Source: Quisquiliibacterium transsilvanicum (GTDB taxonomy: Bacteria; Pseudomonadota; Gammaproteobacteria; Burkholderiales; Burkholderiaceae_E). Taken from it: a DNA stretch of 64,000 bases. This document shows, piece by piece, positions 1-8,056 of this stretch. The stretch lies in assembly GCF_014202215.1 (NCBI RefSeq), contig NZ_JACHGB010000002.1:434001-498000 (forward strand). The letters are read 5' to 3'. A program made the translations under genes and the position numbers. Within the stretch, counting starts at the first letter, position 1. Each line of letters opens with the position of its first letter. A model generated the notes under the pieces. It had not been told where the DNA came from. It worked only from the letters and a program-made list of their open reading frames with translations, and did not search any database.

Positions 1-129
1 CGGCACCGCGGCCGCGCGTCCCTGCCTGGCGTCGGTGGCGATCACGGGCGGGCTGCTGCACCCCGCCAGCATCAGCACGGTCAGCGTCGCCCAGGCGGCG
101 ATCAGGGCCGGCGTCGGCCAGCGTGTCAT
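1..129 (-). CDS. lipoprotein, N-terminal part (cut by window start)
   Basis: The first 43 codons of a gene read leftwards out of the window. The N-terminus has one Arg, a hydrophobic stretch and a lipobox L-A-G-C ending at Cys24, so it should be a lipid-anchored envelope protein cleaved by signal peptidase II. After the Cys comes a short Ser/Pro segment typical of a linker. The mature domain lies outside the window, so no function can be given. It diverges from the small membrane protein at 369. Confidence 0.6.
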   Translation of the reverse strand, partial: MTRWPTPALIAAWATLTVLMLAGCSSPPVIATDARQGRAAAVP

Positions 130-368
130 GGGCATCTCCGGGCGCAGGATGGGGAGCGGACACTCTAAGCCAGGGGTCCTGCGCGCGGCAACCCGCGGCA
201 ATCGCGCACGGAAACCCGCGGCAATCGCCACGGCATCCGTTGGCTATGTTCGCCAGCGCACAGACCATCGCCCCGATGTCGCCGACCCTGTGTTTTTGGC
301 AGGCGCCGGCGTGGCGATGCCGAGCCGTATCACCCGGAACCGGTGACCATGAATATGGAAGGGGCGTG

Positions 369-590
369 ATGAATGCCATCAAGACGGCCGCACTGGCCCT
401 GATCGCCGCCGGCGTGCTGGCCCTGGTCTACGGCGGCTTCAGCTATACGCGCGAGACCAGCCGCGCAAAGCTGGGGCCGATCGAGTTGTCCGTGAAGGAC
501 ACCCGGACGGTGAACATACCGGTCTGGGCTGGCGGCAGCGCGCTGGTGGTCGGTGTGCTGCTGCTTGTCTTCGGCGGCCGCAAGGCTTGA
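369..590 (+). CDS. small two-TM membrane protein, conserved, function unknown
   Basis: A 73-residue protein with two predicted membrane segments (about residues 5-22 and 50-69). The hydrophilic stretch between them contains K-L-G-P-I-E-L-S-V-K. I chose the ATG at 369 because GGAAGGGG lies just upstream and the first helix starts right after it; the open frame extends further upstream but has no such support. Small proteins of this plan (TM, loop with GPIELSVK and VNIPVW, TM, short basic tail) occur widely in Gram-negative bacteria without a known role. It is followed by a short tandem repeat and the KaiC operon. Confidence 0.7.
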   Translation: MNAIKTAALALIAAGVLALVYGGFSYTRETSRAKLGPIELSVKDTRTVNIPVWAGGSALVVGVLLLVFGGRKA

Positions 591-621
591 CCCGCGTGGG
601 GCGGGCCGCGCGACCGACGCA

Positions 622-661
622 GGCGCGGCGGGCGCGGCGGGCGCGGCGGGCGCGGCGGGCG
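622..661. repeat. 9-bp tandem repeat GGCGCGGCG, about 4.4 copies
   Basis: Four perfect head-to-tail copies of GGCGCGGCG and a partial fifth fill the gap between the small membrane protein (stop at 590) and the start chosen for the next gene (673). The unit is a multiple of three. If the next gene started further upstream, the repeat would encode a Gly-Ala-Ala run. Such arrays can change copy number by slippage. Confidence 0.85.
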
Positions 662-672
662 CAGGGTATACC

Positions 673-1140
673 ATGGTGACCTCCGAATCCCACGTTCAGC
701 GCTCCATGCCACTGGATAGCCAACAAGGTAACCGGTGGCCCGAGCTGCTGGCCAGCCGACTGCGCTCCGACGCCGGCATCGATGAGGTGGTCGCCGCGAT
801 CATGGCCATCTGGCTCGAGAGCGCGGCCGCCCTCGACCCGATCATTGGTGAACGTGGCGTGGCCGCGCTGCTCAATCGCAGCCTGAAGCTCGTCTCGGCC
901 AGTCATCCCTGGCTGGCTGCTGGACGTGGCGGTGCGCTGGACGCGGTCGATCCGGCGGCGCTCGAGGCAGCGCTGCTCCTGCGTCCGTCGGCCGAAGCTG
1001 CCGACGGTGGGGCAGCCTTGTTCCAGGCTTTTCGCGATCTGCTCGTCAGCCTGGTCGGCACTGCGCTGACGACCCGGCTCCTCCATTCCGTCTGGACTCC
1101 ATCCACGGGCGACACGCCTGCGCAGGATCTCTTGCCATGA
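673..1140 (+). CDS. uncharacterised helical protein, first gene of the KaiC signalling operon
   Basis: A 155-residue protein, rich in Ala, Leu and Arg and predicted to be almost wholly alpha-helical. It has no signal peptide, membrane helix or recognisable catalytic motif. The ATG at 673 is the most likely start, since upstream in-frame codons fall in a GC-rich repeat; no strong ribosome binding site is visible. Its stop overlaps the start of the KaiC-like gene (ATGA), so the two are translationally coupled. This suggests a partner or input protein for the KaiC-like ATPase. It is not KaiB: it lacks the thioredoxin-like fold length and motifs. Confidence 0.65.
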   Translation: MVTSESHVQRSMPLDSQQGNRWPELLASRLRSDAGIDEVVAAIMAIWLESAAALDPIIGERGVAALLNRSLKLVSASHPWLAAGRGGALDAVDPAALEAALLLRPSAEAADGGAALFQAFRDLLVSLVGTALTTRLLHSVWTPSTGDTPAQDLLP

Positions 1141-2630
1141 CCACCAAAGCGACCATCAACCGACTGGCTACCCGCGTGCCGGGCCTGGACGAGGTGCTCG
1201 GCGGCGGGCTGCCGGAATTCTCGTTCAACCTCATCGCCGGCCAGCCCGGGAGCGGCAAGACGACACTGGCGCACCAGATCATGTTCGCGCTGGCCACGCC
1301 CGAGCGCCCGGCGATCTACTTCACCGTGCTGGGCGAGCCGCCGCTGAAGATGCTGCGCTACCAGCAGCAGTTCGATTTCTTCGACAGCGAGGCCATCGGC
1401 AGCAGCGTGCGCTTCGTCAGCCTTTCCGACGACGCCATGAGCGGCGACCTGGAGCGGGTGCTGGCGCGCATCGTCGAGGAGGTCAGCGCCCACGATCCGG
1501 GGCTGATCTTCGTCGATTCGTTCCGCTCGGTGGTGTTCGCCAGCGAGCACGCGGGCAGCCCGAAGATCAGCCTGCAGCTCTTCGTGCAGCAGCTTGGCAT
1601 GCTGATGACCAGCTGGCAGGCGACCACCTTCCTGATCGGCGAATACTTCAACGAGAACGACGCCAACCCGGTGTTCACGGTGGCCGACGGCCTGATCTGG
1701 CTGCGCCAGAGCGTGCAGCGCAACTCCATGGTCCGCAAGATCGAGATCATGAAGATGCGCGGCCAGCCCAGCCTGCCGGGCCTGCATACCTTCCGGATCG
1801 ACGGCAGCGGCGTGCGCGTGTTCGCGCCGGCGCAGCATCTCGCCGCCGGCGCCGCCGGGCCGGCCCCGGCCTCGCTGGGCAGCCGGGCGCTGACAGGCGT
1901 GCCGGAGCTCGACGAAATGCTCGGCGGCGGCCTGCCGCGCGGTTATTCGCTGCTGGTGGCCGGGCCGTCGGGGTCCGGCAAGAGCGTGCTCGCGGCTTCT
2001 TTCCTGGCCGAGGGCGTGCGCCGCGGCGAGACCGGTGTGGTGGCCGCCTTCGAACAGCACCCCAACCGTTCGCGCAACCCGCAGCTGGCCGGGTTGATCG
2101 CCCGTGGCCAGGTGGGCCTGATCGACAGCCGGGAGCCGGACCTGTCGATCGACGAGATCGTGCTGCTGGTCCTCTCCGAGGTGCGGCGGCTGGGCGCCAC
2201 GCGCGTCGTGCTGGATTCGCTCAGCGGCTTCGAACTGGCGCTGGCGCCGACCTTCCGCACCGACTTCCGCGAGTCCCTGCTGGGGCTGGTGACGGCGCTC
2301 ACGCGCGCCGGGCTGACCGTGCTGATGACCTCGGAGCTGGAGGACCGCTATACCGACCTTCGCTTCAGCCCCTATGGCGCCGCCTTCCTGACCGACGCCA
2401 TCATCGTGCAGCGCTACATCGAGGTCGACAGCCGGCTGCGGCGCGTGATGGCGGTGGTCAAGGTGCGCGCCAGCGCGCATTCGAACGAGTTGCGCCTGTA
2501 CGAAATCTCTGCAGACGGCATCCACATGGGCGAGATGCTGGCCGACCAGGAGGGTCTGCTCGGCGGCAGGCCGACTCGCAAGCCCCTGGCCGACCGGCCG
2601 CCGCCGGTGGACCTGGCCGAGGGCGGCTGA
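1137..2630 (+). CDS. KaiC-like RecA-type ATPase, two KaiC domains
   Basis: A 497-residue protein made of two tandem KaiC/RecA domains. Each begins with the pattern TGVPxLDExLGGGLP and a Walker A loop: G-Q-P-G-S-G-K-T-T at about residues 35-43 and G-P-S-G-S-G-K-S near 277-284. Each has a Walker B-like hydrophobic strand (LIFVDSF in the first, RVVLDSL in the second). Cyanobacterial KaiC has the same CI-CII plan and length. In proteobacteria such proteins occur without KaiA or KaiB and are thought to act in stress or two-component signalling. Here it is coupled to the upstream helical protein (ATGA) and followed within 15 bp by a GGDEF/kinase gene, which supports a signalling role. Confidence 0.9.
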   Translation: MTTKATINRLATRVPGLDEVLGGGLPEFSFNLIAGQPGSGKTTLAHQIMFALATPERPAIYFTVLGEPPLKMLRYQQQFDFFDSEAIGSSVRFVSLSDDAMSGDLERVLARIVEEVSAHDPGLIFVDSFRSVVFASEHAGSPKISLQLFVQQLGMLMTSWQATTFLIGEYFNENDANPVFTVADGLIWLRQSVQRNSMVRKIEIMKMRGQPSLPGLHTFRIDGSGVRVFAPAQHLAAGAAGPAPASLGSRALTGVPELDEMLGGGLPRGYSLLVAGPSGSGKSVLAASFLAEGVRRGETGVVAAFEQHPNRSRNPQLAGLIARGQVGLIDSREPDLSIDEIVLLVLSEVRRLGATRVVLDSLSGFELALAPTFRTDFRESLLGLVTALTRAGLTVLMTSELEDRYTDLRFSPYGAAFLTDAIIVQRYIEVDSRLRRVMAVVKVRASAHSNELRLYEISADGIHMGEMLADQEGLLGGRPTRKPLADRPPPVDLAEGG

Positions 2631-2645
2631 GCGCCGCCGCCGCCG

Positions 2646-4235
2646 ATGAAGACGAGGCCCCCGAGTCCTGCGCCCACCGATCCTGCGGTGGCCGAGGCCG
2701 AAGCGACGCTCGCGCGCCTGGGCGTCGAAGTCGAGGCAATCAAGGCGCTGCTGGTGCGCCTGCTGCAGGACGTGGTGGAAGCCGAGCGGCGCTCGGAGCT
2801 CGGCCCGGTGACCCAGCTGGTCGAGGCCAACGAGCAGCTCGTGCTCGCCGCGCTGAGCAGCCAGGCCGAGGCAGAGACGGCCCGGCAGGCCCTGGCCGAT
2901 GCCGCGTACGCGAAGACGCTGGACCCGCTGACGGGGCTTCACACCCGCCACACGCTGTTCGAGCGCTTCGCGCAGGTGGTGGCCCAGGCGCGCCGCAATG
3001 GCCGGCGCTGCGCGCTGCTGTTCGTCGACCTGGACGGTTTCAAGCAGATCAACGACATCCGCGGCCACGCCTTCGGCGACCTCGTGCTGCGCCAGCTGGC
3101 CGACCGGATGGAGGCTGTCGTGCGTGAGGTCGATACCGTAAGCCGCCACGGCGGCGACGAGTTCCTCATCCTGCTGGCCGACCTGGCGCGGGCGGCGGAC
3201 GCGCAGGCCGTGGCCGAGAAGGTGCTGCATGCGATCGCGGCGCCGATGGACGTGGACGGCGGCGCCGCGGCAGTGACGGCGAGCGTGGGGATTGCGGTCT
3301 ATCCCGACGATGGCGAGGACATCGATACCCTGATCGAGCATGCCGACGCCGCGATGTACGCCAGCAAGCGACGCGGCCCGGGCAGCGCCGGGTTTCATCG
3401 GGATCCGCGAACATTGGCCGCCGCAGCAGCGCCTGCCGTCGCGCCGCTGGTCGCCGAGCGTCGGCTGACCGACCTTCGTCAGGCCAACGAGGAGCTGGTG
3501 CTGGCCGTGCTGAGCGCGCAGGAGCTTCGCGAGGCGGCCGAGCAGGCCCGGGAGCGGCAGGCGGCGTTCATGCGCGCGGTGGCGGCAGAGTTGCGCCACC
3601 CGCAGGCGCCGGTGCACATTGCCTCCGAGATGCTGGGGCATGCGCCCGGCCTGGAGCCACGGCTGGTGCGCGTTCAGCACACTGTGGAGCGGCGCATGGC
3701 GCACATGAGCCGCCTGGTCGACGACCTGGTCGAGGCCGCAGGCGGCAAGCCGGGCGAACTGGTGCTGCATCGCCACCCTGTCGACCTGATCGCGGCAGTC
3801 GATGCGGCCGTCGCCGCGCAGAGACCGACCTTCGAGCAGCACCGCCTGCGCCTGCACTGGCAGCGGCCGGCGCAGCCGATCGAGGTCGACGCCGACCCGG
3901 CGCTGGTCGACCAGATCCTCTCCAATCTGATCGACAACGCCTGCGCGCATACGCCGGGCGGCGGACGCATCGACCTGTCGGTGGGCGCGAGCGACGACAC
4001 CGTGACGCTGACCGTGGCCGACGACGGCATGGGCATCTCGCCGCAGGCGCTGCCGAGGGTGTTCGAGCCCTTCTCGCGGGACCTGCAGGCGCTCGATCTC
4101 GACCTGCCAAGCCTGGGTCTGGGGCTGACGGCAGTGCGGGCCATGGTGCGGGCCCATGGCGGCGAGGTCACGGCCCACAGCGACGGCCTGCACCGGGGCA
4201 GCCGCTTCGCGGTCACGCTGCCGCGTCATCGGTGA
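2646..4235 (+). CDS. GGDEF diguanylate cyclase fused to a histidine kinase-like module lacking the phospho-acceptor His
   Basis: A 529-residue cytoplasmic protein. An N-terminal helical part contains an ANEQLVLA motif. A GGDEF domain follows, with an intact GGDEF signature at residues 169-173 and an RxxD inhibitory site (R-E-V-D) five residues before it, so diguanylate cyclase activity with product inhibition is plausible. A second ANEELVLA linker leads to a HisKA-like segment and a HATPase_c domain with N box (NLIDNACAH), G1 (DDGMGIS), F box and G2 (GLGLTAVR). In the H box the usual A-H-E-L-R-x-P reads A-A-E-L-R-H-P: the acceptor His is Ala at residue 314. The stop overlaps the next gene. 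Likely the output partner of the KaiC-like ATPase. Confidence 0.88.
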   Translation: MKTRPPSPAPTDPAVAEAEATLARLGVEVEAIKALLVRLLQDVVEAERRSELGPVTQLVEANEQLVLAALSSQAEAETARQALADAAYAKTLDPLTGLHTRHTLFERFAQVVAQARRNGRRCALLFVDLDGFKQINDIRGHAFGDLVLRQLADRMEAVVREVDTVSRHGGDEFLILLADLARAADAQAVAEKVLHAIAAPMDVDGGAAAVTASVGIAVYPDDGEDIDTLIEHADAAMYASKRRGPGSAGFHRDPRTLAAAAAPAVAPLVAERRLTDLRQANEELVLAVLSAQELREAAEQARERQAAFMRAVAAELRHPQAPVHIASEMLGHAPGLEPRLVRVQHTVERRMAHMSRLVDDLVEAAGGKPGELVLHRHPVDLIAAVDAAVAAQRPTFEQHRLRLHWQRPAQPIEVDADPALVDQILSNLIDNACAHTPGGGRIDLSVGASDDTVTLTVADDGMGISPQALPRVFEPFSRDLQALDLDLPSLGLGLTAVRAMVRAHGGEVTAHSDGLHRGSRFAVTLPRHR

Positions 4236-5029
4236 CCGAGATGGATGCCGCCCAGGGCGCCAGCATGCCGACCGCGCCGGACGCCGCCCCCGGAGCCCGG
4301 CTCGGGGTCAACGACCCCCGCCATAACCGGCTGCTGGCCGCACTGCCCGACGTCGACTGGCTGCGCTGGCGGGCCAAGATCGAGCCCTATGCGATGCCGC
4401 CCGGGCAGGTGCTGTACGAGTCGGGCGTGCCGCTCACCCACGCCTACTTCCCGACCTCGGCCATCGTGTCGCTGATGTACGTGACCGAGAGCGGCGCTTC
4501 GGCCTCGGTGGCGCTGGTCGGCGACGAAGGCATGGTCGGCGTGCCGCTGATCATGGGCGCGGGGTCGACGCCCGGTCGCGCCGTGGTGCACTGCGGGGGT
4601 GCGGGCTACCGCATCTCCGGCGCGCAGCTGCAGGAGGAGTTCTCGCGTTCCACTGAGGTGCTGCGCATCCTGCTGCGCTACACGCAGGCGCTGATCGCGC
4701 AGATGGCGCAGATTGCGGTGTGCAACCGGCATCACACGGTGGACCAGCAGTTGTGCCGCTGGCTGCTGCTCAACCTGGACCGCATGACCGGCGACGAGAT
4801 GGCGATCACGCAGGAACTGATCGCCCAGATGCTCGGCGTGCGCCGGGAAGGCGTGACCGAGGCAGCACTGGCGCTGCAGCACGCCGGGCTGATTGCCTAT
4901 CGGCGCGGGCATATCACGGTGCTGGACCGCGAGGGCCTGGCGCAGCGCAGCTGCGAATGCCGCGCCGTGATCCAGGCCGAATACGACCGGATGCTGCGGG
5001 AGGTCGCGCCGGCGTCTTCGGATGACTAG
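4232..5029 (+). CDS. Crp/Fnr family transcriptional regulator
   Basis: A 265-residue protein with an N-terminal cyclic-nucleotide-binding-like beta barrel (residues about 35-150) and a C-terminal winged helix, whose recognition helix region reads LGVRREGVTEAA. It has no N-terminal FNR-type Cys cluster, so oxygen sensing through 4Fe-4S is unlikely. The recognition helix lacks the E-x-x-S-R pattern of FNR/DNR proteins that bind TTGAT half sites, so it is probably not the regulator of the boxes found at 41-49 kb. The start is GTG at 4232, overlapping the preceding stop; an ATG three codons later is an alternative. It closes the KaiC operon. Confidence 0.88.
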   Translation: MTEMDAAQGASMPTAPDAAPGARLGVNDPRHNRLLAALPDVDWLRWRAKIEPYAMPPGQVLYESGVPLTHAYFPTSAIVSLMYVTESGASASVALVGDEGMVGVPLIMGAGSTPGRAVVHCGGAGYRISGAQLQEEFSRSTEVLRILLRYTQALIAQMAQIAVCNRHHTVDQQLCRWLLLNLDRMTGDEMAITQELIAQMLGVRREGVTEAALALQHAGLIAYRRGHITVLDREGLAQRSCECRAVIQAEYDRMLREVAPASSDD

Positions 5030-5165
5030 GGCGCTGCGGCGGGCGTGCGCTGGCAGACAGACGGTGCGCACACCTCCGTCCACACTGGAGGTTCAGGGCG
5101 AGCGGTCGTCGTCGCGCAGATGCGCGACGAACGCTGCACCCGGTTTACGATCCAGAGGTGATGCA

Positions 5166-5387
5166 ATGAAGACGATTCAAAGATTTGCAGCCGGTACGTT
5201 TGCTGCGGCGATGCTGCTCGGCCTCGGGGCCTGCGCAGGGATGTCCACCCAGGACAAGAACACGGCGATCGGCGCCGGGGCCGGCGCCATCGGGGGCGCG
5301 GTGCTCACGGGGGGCAGCACCCTTGGCACGGTCGGCGGCGCAGCCGTCGGCGGGGTGATCGGTCACGAAGTCAGCAAGCGCAAGTAA
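5166..5387 (+). CDS. glycine-zipper lipoprotein, OsmB-like
   Basis: A 73-residue protein with a signal peptide ending in the lipobox L-G-A-C, then a glycine-zipper region of repeated small residues (GAGAGAIGGAVL, GGAAVGGVIG). This is the architecture of OsmB/SlyB-type outer-membrane lipoproteins induced by osmotic or envelope stress. I chose the ATG at 5166, preceded by AGAGGTG; the upstream open frame has no signal peptide. A strong hairpin follows the stop. Confidence 0.8.
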   Translation: MKTIQRFAAGTFAAAMLLGLGACAGMSTQDKNTAIGAGAGAIGGAVLTGGSTLGTVGGAAVGGVIGHEVSKRK

Positions 5388-5393
5388 GCCGGC

Positions 5394-5422
5394 ACCCGCT
5401 CCCCCTGACCGGAGGAGCGGGT
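5394..5422 (+). terminator. hairpin after the OsmB-like gene
   Basis: Perfect 9-bp inverted arms ACCCGCTCC and GGAGCGGGT around an 11-nt loop, starting 7 nt after the stop of the lipoprotein gene. No T tract follows, so it may stabilise the 3' end or act as a weak terminator. Confidence 0.5.
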
Positions 5423-5537
5423 CTGGTGGCTGGCTGGCACGCCGTCCCTCCGATCGGCCCGATCCTGGCAAGATTCAAGTCCCAGTCAAGTCCCCGTTCG
5501 CCCGACATCCCGGGCTTTTCCTGCCGCCTGTCCATCC

Positions 5538-6143
5538 TTGGCCCGCCTGATCCTCCTCAACAAGCCCTTCGGGGCGCTGTGCCAGTTCTCCGGCGGGGAA
5601 GGGCGGCCGACGCTTGCGGACTTCGTCGCGGTGCCGGGCGTCTATCCGGCGGGCCGGCTGGACGCCGACAGCGAGGGCCTGCTGCTGCTGACCGATGACG
5701 GCGCGCTCCAGCATCGCATCGCGGATCCGCGGCACAAGCTGCCCAAGCTCTACCTGGTGCAGGTCGAGGGGGTGCCCGACGAGACGGCGCTGCAGGCGCT
5801 GCGCGGCGGCGTGGACTTGCGCGACGGCCGAACGCTGCCGTGCGAAGCCAGGCAATGCGAGCCGCCGGCCTGGCTGTGGCCGCGCGACCCGCCGGTGCGC
5901 ATGCGCAAGACGGTGCCGGATGCGTGGCTGGAGATCGTGCTGCGCGAGGGGCGCAACCGGCAGGTGCGGCGCATGACCGCGGCGGTGGGCCTGCCCACGC
6001 TGCGGCTGGTGCGGCTCGCCGTCGGGCCCTGGCGGGTCGAGGGGCTTGCACCGGGGCAGTGGCGCGACGCGCAGCTCACGCGGCCGCCTTCCGGGCCGCT
6101 CGCGCCGGAGCGGGGAGGCCTGCGCGGGCGCCGCGGCGGCTGA
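5538..6143 (+). CDS. rluE: 23S rRNA pseudouridine synthase, RsuA/RluE family
   Basis: A 201-residue enzyme of the RsuA/RluB/E/F family, which isomerises a uridine in rRNA to pseudouridine. The catalytic motif G-R-L-D-A-D-S-E-G (Asp is the nucleophile) and the second conserved motif EGRNRQVRRM-TAAVG are present. There is no N-terminal S4 domain, and the sequence between the motifs (PAWLWPRDPPVRxRK) matches RluE closely, so the target should be U2457 of 23S rRNA. The start is uncertain: TTG at 5538 gives the family's usual N-terminus (ARLILLNKPF), and no ATG or GTG lies close by in frame. Confidence 0.87.
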   Translation: MARLILLNKPFGALCQFSGGEGRPTLADFVAVPGVYPAGRLDADSEGLLLLTDDGALQHRIADPRHKLPKLYLVQVEGVPDETALQALRGGVDLRDGRTLPCEARQCEPPAWLWPRDPPVRMRKTVPDAWLEIVLREGRNRQVRRMTAAVGLPTLRLVRLAVGPWRVEGLAPGQWRDAQLTRPPSGPLAPERGGLRGRRGG

Positions 6144-6150
6144 AAATCGG

Positions 6151-6186
<36 letters not shown>

Positions 6187-6187
6187 G

Positions 6188-6541
6188 TCACTCCCCCGCG
6201 TCATTCCCGTTCTGCAGAAGACGCATGAAATGGGCGACGCCGACCAGCTTGTCCACCGGCACGACGAAGGCGATACCGTGGCCCACCTCCTCGAGGCCTG
6301 CCGCGCGCTCGATCTCGGCGAGGATCGCGTCGGCCCGGTCCGCGCGCACCACCGTGAGCAGTATCTCCTTCTCCGGCTCGATGGACACTCCGAAGATTTT
6401 CTCCCGCTCGTTGACGCCCGCGCCGCGGCCGAGCAGGACGGTGCCGCCGCGGGCGCCGGCGCTCACCGAGGCTTCGAGCACCGTGCTGCCCCAGCCCTTG
6501 CGGACGATGGTGACGATCAGGGAGTAGGTCTCATCAGACAT
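6188..6541 (-). CDS. PII-like (GlnB-fold) signalling protein
   Basis: A 117-residue protein with the ferredoxin-like beta-alpha-beta pattern of PII proteins, beginning SLIVTIVRKGWGSTVLEA. Family PII proteins bind nucleotides and often control a neighbouring membrane transporter. The canonical uridylylated Tyr T-loop of GlnB is not evident, so this is a divergent PII-like protein, not GlnB. Its start lies 2 nt after the stop of the DUF1538 gene at 6544, so the three minus-strand genes form one operon, and it probably regulates the DUF1538 membrane proteins. Confidence 0.75.
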   Translation of the reverse strand: MSDETYSLIVTIVRKGWGSTVLEASVSAGARGGTVLLGRGAGVNEREKIFGVSIEPEKEILLTVVRADRADAILAEIERAAGLEEVGHGIAFVVPVDKLVGVAHFMRLLQNGNDAGE

Positions 6542-6543
6542 TT

Positions 6544-7263
6544 TCACGGTCTCCTGGGGCGCGCCTGCCAGCGGATCAGCACGCCAAGCGTCATCACGGA
6601 AAGCACCGGCGCAAGCGCGATCAGTGCCACCAGGCCCAGTCCCTGCACGAGAGGATCCTGGCCCGCGCTGGCCGACGACGCACCGAGGGCCAGGGCCAGC
6701 AGGAAGCTGTTGGCGAGCGGTCCGGTGGCCACGCCGCCGGAATCGAAGGCGATTGCGACGAAGTCCCGGTCGCTGAGCCACAGCGCCGCCAGCGCGAGCC
6801 CATAGCCTGGCAGCACGAACCACAGCAGCGGGATGCCGTGGATGATCCTCAGCATGCCGGCGGCCACCGAGGCGGCGACCCCCACGCAGATCGCAAGCAG
6901 AACCATCGAGCCGCGGATCGCTCCGCCGGAGGCTTCCTCGACCTCGTTGGCCAGCACGCGAACCGCCGGCTCCCCCCAGGCAGTGACGAAACCGAGGACG
7001 GCTCCGAAGGATGCCGCCATCCAGCTGCTCGGCAGCGTCGCCACCGCCTCGCCGATCAGCTTGCCGAACGGCAGGAAGGCGATGCTGACGCCGAGCAGGA
7101 AGAGGAACAGGCCGGCCCCCGCCACCAGCGTCCCGACCAGGATGCGCGACACCTCCTTGACGGGAAGCCCGAGGAACAGCACCTGGAACACCAGGAAGAG
7201 CAGCAGCAGCGGCGCCACCGCCACCGCCACGCTCCAGGCGGTCGCGGCGGCGAGCTCGAGCAT
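6544..7263 (-). CDS. DUF1538 membrane protein, second half
   Basis: A 239-residue polytopic protein with about six hydrophobic segments. It carries the DUF1538 features seen also in its neighbour: a helix pair ending in GFVTAWGEPAVRVLA, and later FDSGGVATGPLANSF. DUF1538 proteins are presumed transporters or channels. I chose ATG 7263 because it starts the first hydrophobic region 11 nt after the upstream gene's stop; the longer open frame upstream overlaps that gene. With the gene at 7275 it forms a two-part version of proteins that usually contain both halves in one chain. Confidence 0.75.
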   Translation of the reverse strand: MLELAAATAWSVAVAVAPLLLLFLVFQVLFLGLPVKEVSRILVGTLVAGAGLFLFLLGVSIAFLPFGKLIGEAVATLPSSWMAASFGAVLGFVTAWGEPAVRVLANEVEEASGGAIRGSMVLLAICVGVAASVAAGMLRIIHGIPLLWFVLPGYGLALAALWLSDRDFVAIAFDSGGVATGPLANSFLLALALGASSASAGQDPLVQGLGLVALIALAPVLSVMTLGVLIRWQARPRRP

Positions 7264-7274
7264 GGCGACGCCGC

Positions 7275-7967
7275 TCACGCCAGCCAGCCGACGAGCAGCA
7301 CGACGATGATCGGGCCCAGCGAGGCGAGTCCCAGCAGGCCGAAGCCGTCGAGGGCGCCAGAGGGCCGGGCGAGCACCGAACCGACGCCCAGCGCCAGCGC
7401 CAGCAGGACCGGCGTGGTGAGGACTCCGGTCGTGACGCTGCCGGCGTCGTAGGCCAGCGGCGCGACCGACGGCGGTGCGAGCAGCGAGAGCGCGAGGACG
7501 GCGACGAGCGCGACCGCGAGCAGCCGGTTCAGGGGGAAGCCGAAGACGATGCGCAGCAGCGCCGCCGCTGCGAAGAGGCCGACGCCGGCGGCGATCAGGT
7601 AGACCAGACGGCGCTCGGGAATGCCGTCGTCCGAGGCGGCGGCGACCTGACCGGCGAGGATCAGGACATCCGGCTCGGCGACCGTGGTGACGAACCCGAG
7701 GGCCGCAGCCACCCCTGCGATCAGCAGGATCGAGCCCTTGCGCGGCAGTTCCGCGCCAATGAAGCGGCCCATTGGCAGGATTCCGTGCTCGATTCCCGCG
7801 AACAGCAGCAGCATGCCGATCGCCGCGAGCGCCGCGCCCGCGAGAAACTGGAGGAACTGCGCAAGGGGGGCATGGACGAACGTGAGCTGCATGACGCAGA
7901 CCGTGGCGATCAGCGGCGCGATCGCCCTGAGCACTTCGTTCAGCTTGGAGGCAAGCAGCTTCAGCAT
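7275..7967 (-). CDS. DUF1538 membrane protein, first half
   Basis: A 230-residue polytopic protein homologous to the next gene in the operon: it has GFVTTVAEPDVLILA and YDAGSVTTGVLTTP at the positions where the neighbour has GFVTAWGEPAVRVLA and FDSGGVATGPLANS. The two are thus the N- and C-terminal repeats of a DUF1538 transporter encoded as separate polypeptides. Each repeat keeps an acidic residue in a helix (AEP/GEP and YDAG/FDSG), possible substrate or ion sites. First gene of the DUF1538-DUF1538-PII operon. Confidence 0.75.
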   Translation of the reverse strand: MLKLLASKLNEVLRAIAPLIATVCVMQLTFVHAPLAQFLQFLAGAALAAIGMLLLFAGIEHGILPMGRFIGAELPRKGSILLIAGVAAALGFVTTVAEPDVLILAGQVAAASDDGIPERRLVYLIAAGVGLFAAAALLRIVFGFPLNRLLAVALVAVLALSLLAPPSVAPLAYDAGSVTTGVLTTPVLLALALGVGSVLARPSGALDGFGLLGLASLGPIIVVLLVGWLA

Positions 7968-8056
7968 CGACCGACCTCTCGAACAGGCTCGCCGCGACCC
8001 CGGCGGTCCGCCCGGTGAACCGGACGAACCGCGACCGTGCCGATCCCGGGCGAGGG

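Noticed and set aside
903-4229. 1108-codon open frame on the minus strand opposite the KaiC operon
   Set aside because: Antisense to well-supported genes. Its translation is His/Arg/Gln-rich without motifs, an effect of high GC in third positions. The same holds for 16087-19404, 33387-35657 and 41520-43877 on the minus strand.
4232-5029. This Crp/Fnr protein as the regulator of the FNR-type boxes at 41-49 kb
   Set aside because: Its recognition helix (RREGVTEAA) lacks the E-x-x-S-R residues that read TTGA half sites, and it has no FNR Cys cluster. The true regulator is probably elsewhere.
6188-6541. GlnB or GlnK identity for the PII-like protein
   Set aside because: No T-loop Tyr uridylylation motif, and the neighbours are DUF1538 genes rather than amtB or glnA.
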